Source: Kudoa neothunni
Lineage: Eukaryota; Cnidaria
Length of the DNA stretch: 64,000 bases
Direction: 5' to 3'
Assembly: GCA_964304625.1 (NCBI GenBank)
Contig: OZ199839.1
Span: 4,278,001 to 4,342,000, forward strand
Below the pieces are notes generated by a model. It did not search any database and was not told the origin of the DNA. It was given only the letters and a program-made list of their open reading frames with translations. This document shows, in pieces, positions 50,397 through 62,928 of this stretch; position 1 is the stretch's first letter; every line of letters starts with the position of its first letter. Position numbers and translations under genes: made by a program.

Positions 50397-50768
50397 CTTA
50401 TTGGCTACTTATCTATTTATAGTTTTACTTGGTAAATCATGGAAACAACCAGGCCTAATTACAAAATTTTACATAATATTCTTACTGGAAATTAATGTTT
50501 TACAATTTTCTTGAAGATTGTTTTTAACCCCCTGAAAATTTTACGGTTTTATTTGTATTATGACCTTATTTTGATGTACCCTTTAGCTAAAATATTTTTT
50601 ATCATCAAGTCTTTCCAGTTAAAAATAATGACACATATTTTTGGAGAAATTTTTTAAAATATTGCGATTATAAAACTTTAAATGTGCTTTATAGTACTTT
50701 GTGCTTTTAGGATCGTATGTGATCTCAAAAATTTTTATTTAATAAAATATATAATTTAATGGAATTCT

Positions 50769-53700
50769 TTAAATCCTCCGAGGACGGTTTTTTAAGAGTA
50801 ATTTCTTAAAAACTGGAGGTTATAATCAATTCAATCTAATGCTTCTTAACAGCCACATAAAAATTTTCAAAGATTTTTGTATTTTGAACAAAATTTGGTA
50901 AACCCTCAAAACAGAAAATTAACACATATGAGCCAAGACTCGATCTAATATTAGTCCGACATGTGCACACTACCACGTTTTTACGTTTGCTGTCGATAAA
51001 AATGGTAATGACAAATTTTATAAAGAGATTTCTACAAATTGTTGAAGCCACCCGAATTAGCCGCTTAATCACGAGCTCCGGAAAGCACCGATAACAATAT
51101 ATTGTAATATGTGGATTAATTTTAAGTACATTCTTGTGTCTATAAATAAATAATTTATTCTTCTTTTAAAAACAAAATATTCGGTTTAAAACATGGATAA
51201 AACCGTAATATTTGACTATTATTTTAATTTAAACTATTTGAATTAAATCACATAAAACGAGGTAATAGGAATAAATGTAATAAATGTTACAACGTAAATA
51301 TGGACCCAATATAATAATTACGATTAAATAAATATAAAATGAGGTTTTATGAGACTAAAAAAGAATTATTCAAAAATTCAAATATGAAATCATGGCGCTG
51401 GACAGATATATCCAAATAAAATCAATCAGAGTTTCCATCAACACATAACGAACATAGATATAAATTCTTTCTGAATTTTTGAGCTATGCATATTGGTTTG
51501 TTACAATTAGACCATTGAATTTTGGTTTTCCTATCTCTCTTTCTGGGGCGGAAATGGCATCGATTCTTTGTAACTGTTCATTGTAAATTTGAGTCATTGT
51601 TTATATTTATACCAACATATTCATCAAAGATTCTAAAGATTTCTTTATGATAGCTGTGTAATGCCGGTAACGTCTTCTTTCTATTATTAACATTCGGGAT
51701 TATTAAATCTGTCGATAACTCCTTAAGGAAATATTGTCGACGACCGCGGTCTGTTTTCCTCCAATCAGGGAACTTTGCGATGTATATGATATACGCATTT
51801 AAAGCCGCAATATCAATTAATTCAAAAAAGAAATGTAGAGACCATCTTCTAGTTGTCCTAGCACAACTATATAGTTTGGTCATACGGTCTCCGTTATCGA
51901 TACCCCCCTTAGTCTTATTATAATGAGTTATTATTTCGAATCTTTTTCTCTCTTCTCTTTCTACGGCATAATCGTTGTGTTCGGTTTAAAGTAACAGAAT
52001 ATTTCGATTTTTTGTTGACAAATATGATACCAATGCGATGTTATTCGAACAACAAAAAACAAAAGATTTTTCACGTCCTTTAATGTCTAAGATTTTTGGT
52101 GGAATATACCTGTTATTTCGCCTCAATGTACCAGTAATAGTTATATTCTGCTCCAATAAAAACAGTGCTAATGGAATAGACGTAAAGAAATTATCGGTAG
52201 CAAAACCTCTGCACGTCCCAAAATAAGGTTGTAACAATTCCTTTACAACTCTCTCCCTTTGTTTAATATCTCTCGTGCCTCCAACTTTCCCCAGGTAAGA
52301 CTGGATATTTAAAATATTAGAAGTCTTCACACCTTCCGTAATCCAGAATTTCATATCATATTTATCTGGTTTTCCTTTTATATACATTCTGAAATAACAA
52401 TTGCCTCTAGACCCGACCACTCTTTCATCCACCGTAATGTACGAGTCAGGTGAATAATTTTTGCGAAGGGGATCGTTTATCATGGTGAAAATCTCACGGA
52501 TAGGTTCGAGCCTATCACCTGAAATACGAATTCTTTCTGGTCGATTTAATTTATCATCGAACCATAAAGTACAATAAATATAAATCTATCTCATGGCAGT
52601 GCAACGGAAAAAAAGATTGCCTAAACAGTGGATTACCATCCTAGATCTGTTTCAAGGATAGTTTTTTCGAGTTACATCTACCCGATGCAATTAATATCCC
52701 TATATATGCGCGGAGCTCATCAACAGAAATCAATGTTGCGCTTGAATTTTTGGGGTTACTCAAGTTGTATTTGTTTGTAAAATACACGATCTTTTTCAAC
52801 ACCTCGTCGGAGAAGAATAAGATGAAAGAACCTAAAATCGAGGCTATGTTGTTGGCGTCCCCTAAAAGGCCAGGTTCGGCGTTGACTCTGTTGTGGAACC
52901 TAGTTTTGATCCTACGTTTTTGAGTAAAATTCTATTCGAGTCCAGACTTTACAGTAGACATGACATTAGAATCGTCAGACAAATCTAAAAAATCATCTGA
53001 TGACTCAAAAGATTCAATACTTTATATGAATCATCGGAGAAGGAACCCTCAAAGTCCAGATCGCTGTCATAGTCATCATTTTCTATATGATCACTAATGA
53101 GTTAATTAGAATCATCGCTAGACATTGTCTTCAGCATCCAATTACATTAAATTAAAAACAGACAATACTTGTTACGTTCGCAGCAGCTATACAAAGAAAG
53201 ACAATAAGCAAGACAACAACAAGTTGTCAATGAATAATCCAACCTTAGTTGAGTTTATATAGTAGAATGGGCGCGTTCCACGATCAGCTACGAAATTCCA
53301 ATTTAGGACGTTTGGCCGTCCTCCCAGAAGAACTTTCGGAAACATAATGCTGTAACCTTCTGTAATAAACGTATCACGGATTTTCTTATATGATTTCTGC
53401 GCAATAATTATATTTAATCGATTTTAAATTAAAAATTGTTAATCTCATTCTCAATCCCTCAACCATATCGGATTGGATATCAATATGACTAATTTTTTCT
53501 TATATATATTTTTATAAATATTTTTTGTTATATTATATATTTATGAATCAAACCTTATTAAAATACTGTTAAATATTAGGTTTTAATGGAGAAAGTTTTT
53601 CCACAAGCTAAAGAAACACAAAAATCTTGTAAATAACAAAATATAAAATCAAATTTTAGTTGGTAAAAAAACTTTAATACTCAAGCGGAGAATTCGTGGA

Positions 53701-53794
53701 ATATGGATTCAATGAAAATCGAATTTCTATGAGAAAATTTAAAAATTCGAAAATTGGGGTCCCTAAATACCCTGCGTCGTCCCGGAAGGGTTAA
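50769..53794 (-). mobile_element. piggyBac transposon, decayed
   Basis: About 3.0 kb between TTAA at 50769 and TTAA at 53791. The right terminus, in reverse complement, starts TTAACCCTTCCGGGACGACG; the left is TTAAATCCTCCGAGGACGG, a diverged partner. It contains a piggyBac transposase on the minus strand. It lies between DDX11 and the VGAT-like gene, disturbing neither. Confidence 0.75.
50836..53120 (-). pseudogene. piggyBac transposase, broken
   Basis: The order on the minus strand is: an acidic N-terminal part (about 52960-53100), then LISVDELRAYIGILIASG, then 51986-52483 with YITVDERVVGSRGNCYF and FATDNFFTSIPLALFLLEQ, then 51578-51883 with ELIDIAALNAYIIY. These three carry the Asp residues of the piggyBac DDD triad (VDER, TDNFF, IDIA). 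A Cys-rich C-terminus may remain at 50836-51072 (VVCTCRTNI). Stops and frame changes occur in at least four places between these blocks, and the end part is separated by several hundred bases of junk. Confidence 0.85.
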
Positions 53795-54313
53795 CAGATC
53801 AATGAGAAAATAGGTATAATATAAGGGTTTCTTAATGCGAATGTTATTAAAGTCTTTACATATAATAATAGAATGCTTCGACTTAGATTATTCTATAGAT
53901 GTTGAAAGAGAATGCGTTTATATTTTTTCAAATTAAATGTTTCAGTATTACTACTTCAGATTCTTTTAATGGATGAGGAATGGGGAAAAAATTTTGTTCC
54001 TTCAAAAATATATTTTTCACGACTTACTTAAGAGTCAAACTACATAAATTTTGTGGTGATATTTTTTCAAACAATGAGATTACTTTTTCAAATTCTTATC
54101 GATAGTTAAATGTGTTAAAAATATTACAGAGGTGCCATAATTTTTATATATTGAATGGTTCCTTTTCGAGAGTTCCATAGTTTCAGTTGTGAATACGACC
54201 TCCACTAAAGCAACTATCACGTCTGGCCTCATTGCACTAATAATGATTTTAAATCATCGATTCGCACATCATTTCATTCATATTTCGCAGAATTGAGAAT
54301 TAAATTTATTGTA
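53795..54313. other. upstream region of the VGAT-like gene
   Basis: No gene. A good splice acceptor, CATATTTCGCAG, ends at 54290, 23 bases before the chosen ATG. It implies either a non-coding upstream exon or a trans-splice site. Confidence 0.5.
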
Positions 54314-55751
54314 ATGAAGCCGAAAACTTTGAGCAAACCTGGTGAGCCTAATGGTTATCACTCTGCCAGAGACAAAATAGAGTTTCTCGATGACATCGAA
54401 GATTTTTATTATGATGACAAAGCTCAAGACCCAACAAACAAAACCTCAGATTGTGCTACCTTTTGGAATATCTGCAATACCATTCAAGGTTTGCCCATCC
54501 TAACCATTCCATATATTGTTTTGGTTGGTGGATGGTATTCCATTTTGTCAATCTGCATTGTCGCGTTGCTGACTGATTTTGCTTGTGTGCTCCTATACGA
54601 TTCGCTACAAGAACATAACTCAAAAGTCACACTAACCACCCACCTCTTAGCCACCTCTTACGAAGATCTTGGCGAAATAGCTTTTGGTGACAGTGGCAGA
54701 AAGCTACTTTTTGGATGTATGTTTTTACAGACAATGGCTGTCGCATCCATCTATCCATTGTTGGTCGGGTCTATGCTGGAATCAGTGTTTGGAAACCGAT
54801 TTATGTATTTGTGGGAGTGGGTGTTTGTTGGCTCGATATTCTTTATTCCGAGTTGTTTTGTTAAAAATCTAGAACAAGTTTCGTGGACAAGTGTTGTCAC
54901 AGTCGTCAGTGCCAAGGTTTGAATTATCTCACATTTATCTTTTTGATGTTATATTTCCATTAAATAGATTGTGTTTGTTGTTCTAATAGCCTACAGTTTT
55001 CATTTATATCATTCGTGGACTGTGGCCAACCTAAACGATTTCAACATGTTTGAGTTTCCCGGAGCCATCGCCATTCTACTTTCGTGTTATCTGGCTCAAC
55101 CTTTCATACCTTCGATTTGCTCAAGTATGGCTAGACCACATAACTTCAAATGGATCCTTCATTTGGCTATTGTCTCAATGACTTCGTTAAATATTATTGT
55201 TGGAATTTTCAGTGATGCTGCTTTTCGTCCCAATACTCAACAAGTATTAAGACTATCCTCATATTTGGTGCAACAATCCATTTTGATATGTTCTCTAGCC
55301 TGTTACAAACAACTTGCCTGAAGGAGTTTTTCGATTATTTCTCAATACACTTGGAACAGTTTTAGCGTTCACCTCATACACCTTGCCTATCTTTACCAGT
55401 TTTGGTGTATTCGAAAGGTTTGTATGTAATTTTTTTGATACCGAACGACTTTTCGTGGAACGTCACACCTTCGAATTGCACAAGTTTTCTCTTGTTTTAA
55501 TATCAATTGGAATGGCAGCTTTTATTCCAGGTCTACCACTTTTTCTCTCATTAATCTGCTCCACTGCTGGAATCGGACTAGAATTTATACTTCCTGCTAT
55601 TATCTATATTCAAATTTGCGGAAAAACTACTTCTACCTCAAAACGCACGTTAGCATGGGCGTTATTGGTTTTAGGTATCATTCTTATGATTTGCTCAGTG
55701 TCGTTGACTGGCGTAGCCATCCTCCATGTTGTCTACTCTTCGATCATATAA
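54314..55751 (+). CDS. SLC32/VGAT-like amino acid transporter
   Basis: Multi-pass membrane protein of the AAAP family; the closest known relatives load GABA and glycine into synaptic vesicles. Exons 54314-54917, 54968-55243 and 55299-55751, with introns of 50 and 55 bp. Key stretches are WNICNTIQGLPILTIPYIVL (compare [20 protein letters not shown]), CFVKNLEQVSWTSVV (compare AFLKNLKAVSKFSLL) and VTNNLPEGVFRLFLN (compare ITDNLPGSIRAVVNIF), all in VGAT order. About 9-10 hydrophobic segments are visible; the acidic N-terminus (LDDIEDFYYDD) faces the cytosol in this family. The sequence is diverged: segments FPGAIAILLSCYLAQPFIPS and the C-terminus are only loosely alike, so it may be a VGAT paralogue rather than the GABA transporter. 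About 440 residues, slightly shorter than VGAT. Confidence 0.85.
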
Positions 55752-57899
55752 CATCTCAGAAAATTGTACCTTATTACCATAAAACATCCGTCCATTTGTA
55801 AACAATTTGTATCTATTTTCATTTGTTATTTTCCTTTCGTTATCTTTTAGACAAACCATATCTTTTCTATTAATGCAAATTAAATATTTACGGATAAAAA
55901 CAAATTTGTTCTTATCAAATCAATAATAATCTAAAACGAAGGTAGGCACCCTTACAACATTTGAACGAAAATATCACCTAAAAATTAAATTTATAAGTTG
56001 TGATTTAACATTTATTACGATAACTAATAGTTTGTCGCTCTTTTTATTAATTGATTTAATTAATACGATTATTTTTAAGATAACTCCAAGTAAAAATTAC
56101 ATTATTTTGAAATATTAAAATCTTCGTATATATACATATATATGGACCTAACTTGTTGAGGGATATTAACCATCTTAGTGATATTTAAAGCCTTTAATTT
56201 AACTTTTCGGAAATTTAAAGTATAACTATGAACTTTGAATTTTCACGGAAATGTTATCAATCCTTACTAGATAGATGTTGCCTGGACCAAAATCATGTAC
56301 AATTAAGCATTATGACAATCTGAATTTGTTGCTGTGACATTCCTTATTTATAATTTTTACATTAGTTTGGCAGTAGATTAAGACTGAATTAAAATCTATG
56401 AACGATCAAATTTTTTGATAGTAACTATGTTTTGCTTAGCTTACTATTTTACTTAAATGTCATATGAAGACGATTAAGTAACAACTAAATCGATATTTAA
56501 CTTAACAAACTTTATACTAATAAATACCTCAATTAATAATATTAGCTACAGTGATGAACCACTCGTATATACATTAGGTACTTTACATCTTATAGATTTT
56601 CATTAATAATAGATCAAACGATTTTCAATCATAATTATTGCGAATAAAGAAAAAACATGCGGATGAATCGTAATCTTCTTGTTGCCATGTACCCAGGATT
56701 AAATTATTAAATTTTACCTAACTTTAATTAGTAACGAATAAATAAATTATTTCATAGTTATAATTAGAAAATACGATATTTTTTATGCAATGATGGGTAA
56801 CGCTTGCATCACTGAATTTTTTTATCTTGGACTACGTTTTTCATTATTTTCTTTAATAACAGTATGACTATAAATTATTATTTTAGGTTATATTTATTAG
56901 TTAATATTGAAAAAAATTCTCGGAATAGTAAAATCATTCTCTAACCGATATTATGTGACTTGATGACATTATCTAAAGCTGGAATTATTTAACGTTCTCA
57001 GCAGCCCAGTGCATGAAAACCTCCCCAAACAATTTTTTTATAGATCTTAAAACTTAAAGTATACACAAATTTATATTACGGTCACAGACTAAACTTTGAG
57101 GAAATGCAGACACATTACCCCATTTCAAATTTCCTTAATTTACGAAATTACATTTTCTACCATATAAAACTAATAATAACATTATTGGTTAAAAAATTTA
57201 AAACATGACTACAAAAATAACTATGAGACAATGTTCACAATAGGATTTAGTATTTCGTACTTAATTAATATCATTTTCTTGTTGAATAATTGGAAACGAA
57301 GAAAACGAAATAGGAAAATCAGACTTTTGAAAAATCTCGAGTATTTCTAGGAGACGGTTTATGCATTTCTGTTTACAAGAGATTGATTTAAACGACATAG
57401 CTAATAAGATCCAATCTATTGACATCAAAAGACGGATTCCAACCTTCAAATGTACACTCGAAAATTACAACGGGTCATTTGCTTATAACATTGATGAAAT
57501 TTATTTACTTTGGCCGAAGAACAAATTTATATTTAATCTCCATTGTAGTTATTATTAAAGACAAATATGTCTCTTTCCACGCATCCACATTCAGGAACTA
57601 AGCTATAAAAATAGTATCGCAGTATAATTTTGTGTATCAAGTATTTAAACAAAGTTACTTATAATCATGTCGAAATTCCAAAAAAAATAAATAAAAATAA
57701 GATTCTACTTATAAATATGCAGTATACGATACGTAAATGGTTCAAGAACTATAGTCAACAACGGCTATTGCGCACATTTTTGAGGGGAGTGACATAAAAA
57801 TAAAATTTAAGTATTATCATTAAAATAAGCAAATCAAAAATTATACTTTTAGAAAATTGTTATATTTTTTTCATTTCTCTTTAAATTCTATAATTTAAA
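55752..57899. other. intergenic, nothing recognised
   Basis: Over 2 kb of AT-rich sequence. A modest plus-strand ORF, 57361-57558 (DLNDIANKIQSIDIKRRIPT), is in GC-richer sequence than its flanks but has no recognisable motif, and a frame on the other strand is equally open. Not called as a gene. Confidence 0.45.
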
Positions 57900-58893
57900 T
57901 ATCCTATTTACCAATAGGAACAAATCATTCAATCCATCTGGATCTTAAAGTAAAACTCCCAGGATTTTTAAATTTACCAATTAAAACAGATGGGAGTTTA
58001 CTCCTATTTAAAAAAAGTGACAGTAAAAGATTCATTCTTTTTTGGATATTTTGTCCATTATATTCCGACTTCATCCTTTAAGACATAACTAACGTTTTGT
58101 AACTGCTCACAAAAGAAGGGAAGTTTCATCAATGTTTATAACGTCTTTAGTACCATATGCTTTAACCAAATCAATGCTTTCAACAACCCATGAGTCAATA
58201 GACGAAATATCTGTATTCGCAGCCTCACCATGAAACATTTTGAAAGCTATCCCATATTTTGACGTGGAATCTGAAAAACACCCTTAACTAGACTTTAAAT
58301 TGGAAATTTCTTGTTTATTTGCAATATATGAAGCAATTTCGATAATAACACATCTCAGTAGAACATTATCATCGGCCATTGTTTAACGATCCAATCATAC
58401 AGCTCACCATCTATATTTTTAATTTTCCCAAAAAATGTGCCATCCTTTTAGTTTCAATATCCGTATTGTTGAATTTATCTTCGTGTGAACAAATTCTATC
58501 AATTTTTAAGGGACCTTAAACGAGACAATGTATTAATATTCAAAATAAATCACCACATCTCTCAATTTAAACTTAGAAATTGTCATTTTTTCGACAACTT
58601 TCAATAATGTTATCGAATTATAATAATCAATGATTTCTCATTTCTCTTAACTATTACGTTTTTAACGGGAAATAATGAAGAAAACGCTTCTATTTTTAAA
58701 TAGATGGGTTATTAAAACCACGCAATAACGAGACTATTTATAAGTAAAAAATTTTCTTATTTTTTAATGTTAACAATGTTTACAAAATGATAAATAATAA
58801 CAATACAAAAAAACTAGGTTTTTCTCTAAAAAGAATAACGTCGAAATTTTGGAATTACGCAATATCCAGTCACGCGGTATCCAGTCTCGACTG
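57900..58893 (-). pseudogene. pogo/Tigger-type transposase, broken
   Basis: Minus strand, from about 58500 down: an HTH-like part with NIDGELYDWIVKQWP, then SKYGIAFKMFHGEAANTDIS, IDSWVVESIDLVKAY and GTKDVINIDETSLL, then LQNVSYVLKDE, KKNESFTV and FKNPGSF. This is the order of Tigger/jerky/CENP-B-like transposases (KWL..F..HGEA...W...L......D.YN.DETGL...L.....G...RLTVL...K.PRCF), including the first catalytic Asp in NIDET. Four or more stops or shifts break it and the C-terminal half is missing. At 58866-58893 the end reads, in reverse complement, CAGTCGAGACTGGATACCGC after a TA, the likely element terminus; the other end was not found. Confidence 0.8.
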
Positions 58894-59012
58894 TATTTTT
58901 TTAATCATTTACGTACAGTGTTCAAAATAAGAATGAAATGAGCACACAAAGAAAACAATAAATCTTTTAAAAAAAACTTTATAGAAACAAAAAAAGGATA
59001 AATATTTTTTGA

Positions 59013-60880
59013 TTATCTACTTTCCTGTTCTTTGCGATCGTTAACTAACATTTTAAATCTTGGTTCTTTGTTAGTTAACGAGATTCGCAAATCATTCTCA
59101 GGATTTAACAAATTTCTATAATTGTTTTTTATATGCACCAAAAATGAAAAACCTGACTCATACAACCAAGTTGTTGAAAATGGGATTAGAATATTCAACG
59201 CTCGCTTTGCAAGGAACGGATAAACAGTCTGAGCATGACCCTAAAATTTGTCAAGTGTATTTAAGTCATATATGAGTTTCATCGCTTGACATTCTTGAAA
59301 ATCAATTAGCTCTTCTATATCGTGATCTTCATTACACATATTTTCAAATTTAAATGAAAATGGGTTGATGATCCAAACGTCAGATGCATCCAAATTTCCT
59401 GTCGAAAAATACCCATAAAATGAGAGAATTAACGCTTTAAGGCGGTAAACAATGTCAGACGTTATATTTTGTCTAAATTTTTGATTTTCTTCAACTGAAG
59501 AATTTCATCAAGAGATGAAAAGTATACGAAATTTTCATCTTGAATCCTTAAGCTCCACAAAAGTAATTTCCTACGAAATGCACGCATTTTTTCAGAGGCT
59601 GTCACAATATTCATATCCTTCCCTTGAATTGACTAACTCCAATTTTCAATGTGTAAAAATATGTTTTTCAAGTAGGCCAGTATTATTAAAAAGTTCGGCT
59701 CCTCAAAAGCTATAACCAGCTCTGATTTTCGTCTATTTAAAAATTCTTGAATTTCGTTTCTAAGGCTAAAAAATCTTTCCAAGACTTTACCTCGAGAAAG
59801 CCATCTAACTTCGCTATGAAATAGTAGAACTGATGAATCAGCGTCAAGTTCACTGCAAAATGCCTTGAACAAGCGATGATTTAATGCTCTTCCGCGAATA
59901 AAGTTGATAATTTTCACACACGTATCCATAATTCTTTTAAAATTATCCGGTAAAATCTTAGACATCAACGCGTGACAATGAAGGAAACAATGTGTAATCA
60001 AAACATCAGGTACTTCATTTCTGATTAATGAAACAAATCCAGATCTATTATCTAGCATGGCTGGAGCTCCATCAGTACAAACAGACCCAATTCGATTCAA
60101 AGAAATATCCGCATTGTCGAATAAGATTTCACTCTATTAAATATGTCTTTCGCGGTTGTTATGGTTTCGAGAGGTTTACAGAAAAGAAACTCTTCCTCGA
60201 TAATGGTTTCCTTCACGTAGCGAACAAAGCAGATGAGTTGACTACAATTTTCAACGTCCGTGGATTCATCCAATTGGATTGAAATCTTAAAAGGTGATGA
60301 TTTGATATCTAAAATTATTTGATTAAGGATATCCTGTCCAATAGCGTCGATTCTATTTCGAACAACATTATTCGACATAGGAATCCTTTTAAGTTTAGTT
60401 GCAGCCTCTTCACCCAATACAATTCGTGCTGATTCAATAATGCACGGTTTTAAAAGATTCTCTGCTATTAGGTGCGGTTTTGCTTTAGCTATTTCATGAG
60501 CAATTTTGAAGGAAGCCATAAGCAATGATTTATCCAGGGTGACAAATCCTAATTTTGGAAGTGTGCCCTTCATATCATAACGAATTCTTTTATTTTTCAG
60601 TGAATCAATATCATTTCCTCTTTGTGTACTTCCGCCGAGTTTAACACGAAAATGCTCATCCAGTTTTTATGGTTTCAGATTTGAATTGGAAAATGTTGAA
60701 TTACGAAAATACACAACGTGGTCGACCAATACCATCAATAACAATTTTCGTGAAACCATAGCGAGTGTAATCCTCCTTCCATTTTCTAACCTTTTGCTGA
60801 GCAACCATAATTAAAACGTGGAGAATATTCAGAGAGATTAGAGAAATAGAATCAAGATTTACATCGTTTATAATTATTGC
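59013..60880 (-). pseudogene. hAT transposase (SCAND3/ZBED5-like), broken
   Basis: From the right: a BED-type finger start, KVRKWKEDYTRYGFTKIV and GRPRCVF (about 60720-60810); then 60097-60573 with LMASFKIAHEIAKAKPHLIA, IQLDESTDVENCSQLICFVR; then 59633-60100 with SVCTDGAPAMLDNRSGF, THCFLHCHALMSK, SEVRWLSRGKVLERFF; and the C-terminal FSTTWLYESGFSFLVHIK at 59013-59198. The order is exactly that of the SCAND3/FAM200/ZBED5 group of hAT proteins. The Asp of LDEST and CTDGAPAM and the HCFLH and RWLSRG motifs survive. Breaks lie between the finger and the core, at about 60100, and at about 59630, so it is not a domesticated gene. Terminal repeats were not found. Confidence 0.85.
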
Positions 60881-62326
60881 ACCCATAAAACAATTTCAGT
60901 ACATTAATTTTTAAGCTTAAAATATAAAAAATGGATGTATCAAGATTTTATTTGTTTAAAGATCAAATCAAAATAGTTATGTTTTAAAGCCAAGCAAATA
61001 AATGGTTGTAAACAGGCAAATAAAGACCGATACCTAAGTCTAAAATGTGATTAGTAATTGTTAATAATATACGTGGGCGACAACGAAGGTACTTTAACCT
61101 TCCGAACGCTCCGAAAATTACTATACACTTAGTGCTCGGAAGGTTAAATTATTATAACAAAAATTAGGCTAACTTTATATATTTAATACAAATACGACAA
61201 TCTTATTATAACAATGAACTGTATGGAGTTCATTACATACATAATAATATTTGTACCATTTATAATTTTTTATGGCCTAAAACTTAAATTTAAACATAAA
61301 ATAATTTTGTTATTTGTGTATCATATGGCGATAGACACACATAGTTAAGAGAAATAATTTTTGTCAATGTATATCATTCTCAAAACGTTCCAACAGTAAT
61401 TTTTCATACTTTTTTTAAATACACTTTTAAAATGGAAACACTATTAATAATAATATATCAATGATAACTCTCAAATGTTAGAAATAAGAAAGCCAAGTAC
61501 ATTCATCCAATCCCCTCTTTATAAATAATAAATATATGTCGGCGTAATATTTTATTAAAATAGAATAATCGGAATTATCCACCATAGATGTAGCAGTCAT
61601 TACCGTTGAGGTAAGAATTGATACTAGAACATACTGGCCACGATTCATTTTTGGTATCAATACACTTAATGTTATTTTTTTCTTACTGTGTCGTCACATA
61701 ACCAACAACTAATCGTCATAACAATTAAACGATAATAATTATGTATAATTAACAAATGATTGGACAAAAATTTCATCATTATTGAAACTTGCAACAGATT
61801 ATTTCTACATTCGATTTTGAGTGATTCTCGCACCCCTATAGGGAACCGCTATTCTAAAATAACGTCATATAATCTGCATTTTTTATGAATTCGGTTGAAA
61901 ATATAATTTATTTAATGATCCACAAATATATTTAACTTAAACCAACAGGTTGATAGTTGGTTGATTGGTGAACTATGTAATTAACAGATTTAAACACATG
62001 TATTAAAGTGCAAGTAATTAATTGAAAAATTCAGTAATAAAATTGTAATAAAGTTACATCAGAAAATACTTTATAATCATTACATTAACTAATTATTAAA
62101 TTACCAAAATTTCTTGAATTTTTTTGTTAATTCAAAAATATTCCTATACAGTCGAAGAATATAAAATTATATTCATAATTCCACGCTTATTTATGGCTAA
62201 AAAAATATAAAAGTAAAAACAAGATTAATATTTCTAATTGTGAAAAAAACACGAAAATCTATATCAAATAGAAATTATACTCTATTTTAGCTTAAGGTAA
62301 TAAATAATACTGAAAACTAATGGCAA
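60881..62326. other. intergenic with one 54-bp piggyBac-like micro-element
   Basis: AT-rich sequence without a supportable gene. The micro-element at 61094-61147 is listed separately. The part nearest 62326 should hold the 3' UTR of the Cys-rich gene. Confidence 0.5.
61094..61147. mobile_element. 54-bp piggyBac-type micro-element
   Basis: TTAA stands at both ends; inside these, CCTTCCGAACGCT on the left faces CCTTCCGAGCACT (reverse complement) on the right, 11 of 13 bases alike. The interior ACTATACACTTAGTG matches ACTATACACATGGTG just inside the left end of the element at 33791. It therefore looks like two ends of that family brought together with almost nothing in between. Confidence 0.65.
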
Positions 62327-62928
62327 CTAGGCATGGTGGGGGTTTTGCATGCACTTAGCCTTGAGTGCATCGCAGCAAGATTGATTGCATTGAGCACATT
62401 GATTCATACACATACGAGGACAAAGTCCATTTAGAGCAGTGTTCGTTAGTTCCATAGCAGTTTGTACGGCAAGACCAGCTGCTTGAAGAGCTGCAATAGG
62501 AGAAGGAGGAGTTGGAGGGGGTGGGGGTGGGGGTATTGGCATACAACATTGTGGGGGACATTGAGGAGGGCATACGGGTGGTTGGATGGAAGGCATAGGG
62601 GGGCATTTGTGGCATCGGCATTGACATTGGTTGCATAGGCATTCCACCACCATTAGTTGGACATCCAGGTGGACACATAGAATTGCCCGCAGCTTGCAAG
62701 AAAGCTGATGCCACTTGTTTAGAACTGACACAACAAGCTGGATTGCATTGTGGGGCACAATCTGGAGAACATCCAGGGGGCAAGTCATTTGTCGTTTATT
62801 TGCCAGTTTGTTGTCCACTTTTATTTAAATTTATTTTTTAGATTGGGTTCATTACAAGCATGTTTATTACCTTCAGCTAAGATGATAAATTTCCCCAAGA
62901 TAACAAATAACAAAATTAAATATGTCAT
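62327..62928 (-). CDS. secreted Cys/Pro-rich protein
   Basis: Exon 1 (62871-62928) encodes a signal peptide, MTYLILLFVILGKFIILAE. A 53-bp intron (62818-62870) leads in frame to VDNKLANKRQMTC in exon 2 (62327-62817). The mature part has repeated Cys-Pro motifs: PGCSPDCAPQCNPACC, CPPGCP, VCPPQCPPQCC, a run PIPPPPPPPTPP, and CPRMCMNQCAQCNQSCC near the end, ending NPHHA. Two helical segments, SSKQVASAFLQAAGN and IAALQAAGLAVQTAMELTN, resemble each other. The frame changes at a G run at 62776-62780 and returns at another at 62598-62603; since these are single-base runs of G, sequencing error is likely. Such CPPxC proteins are common as extracellular matrix or cuticle-associated proteins in nematodes, but I do not know a function. 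Confidence 0.7.

Noticed and set aside
57361-57558. Small gene of 65 codons
   Set aside because: No motif, no splice context and an equally open frame on the other strand.
62355-62783. Second overlapping Cys-rich gene
   Set aside because: The two overlapping frames each carry part of one protein; the switch points are G runs, so this is one gene.
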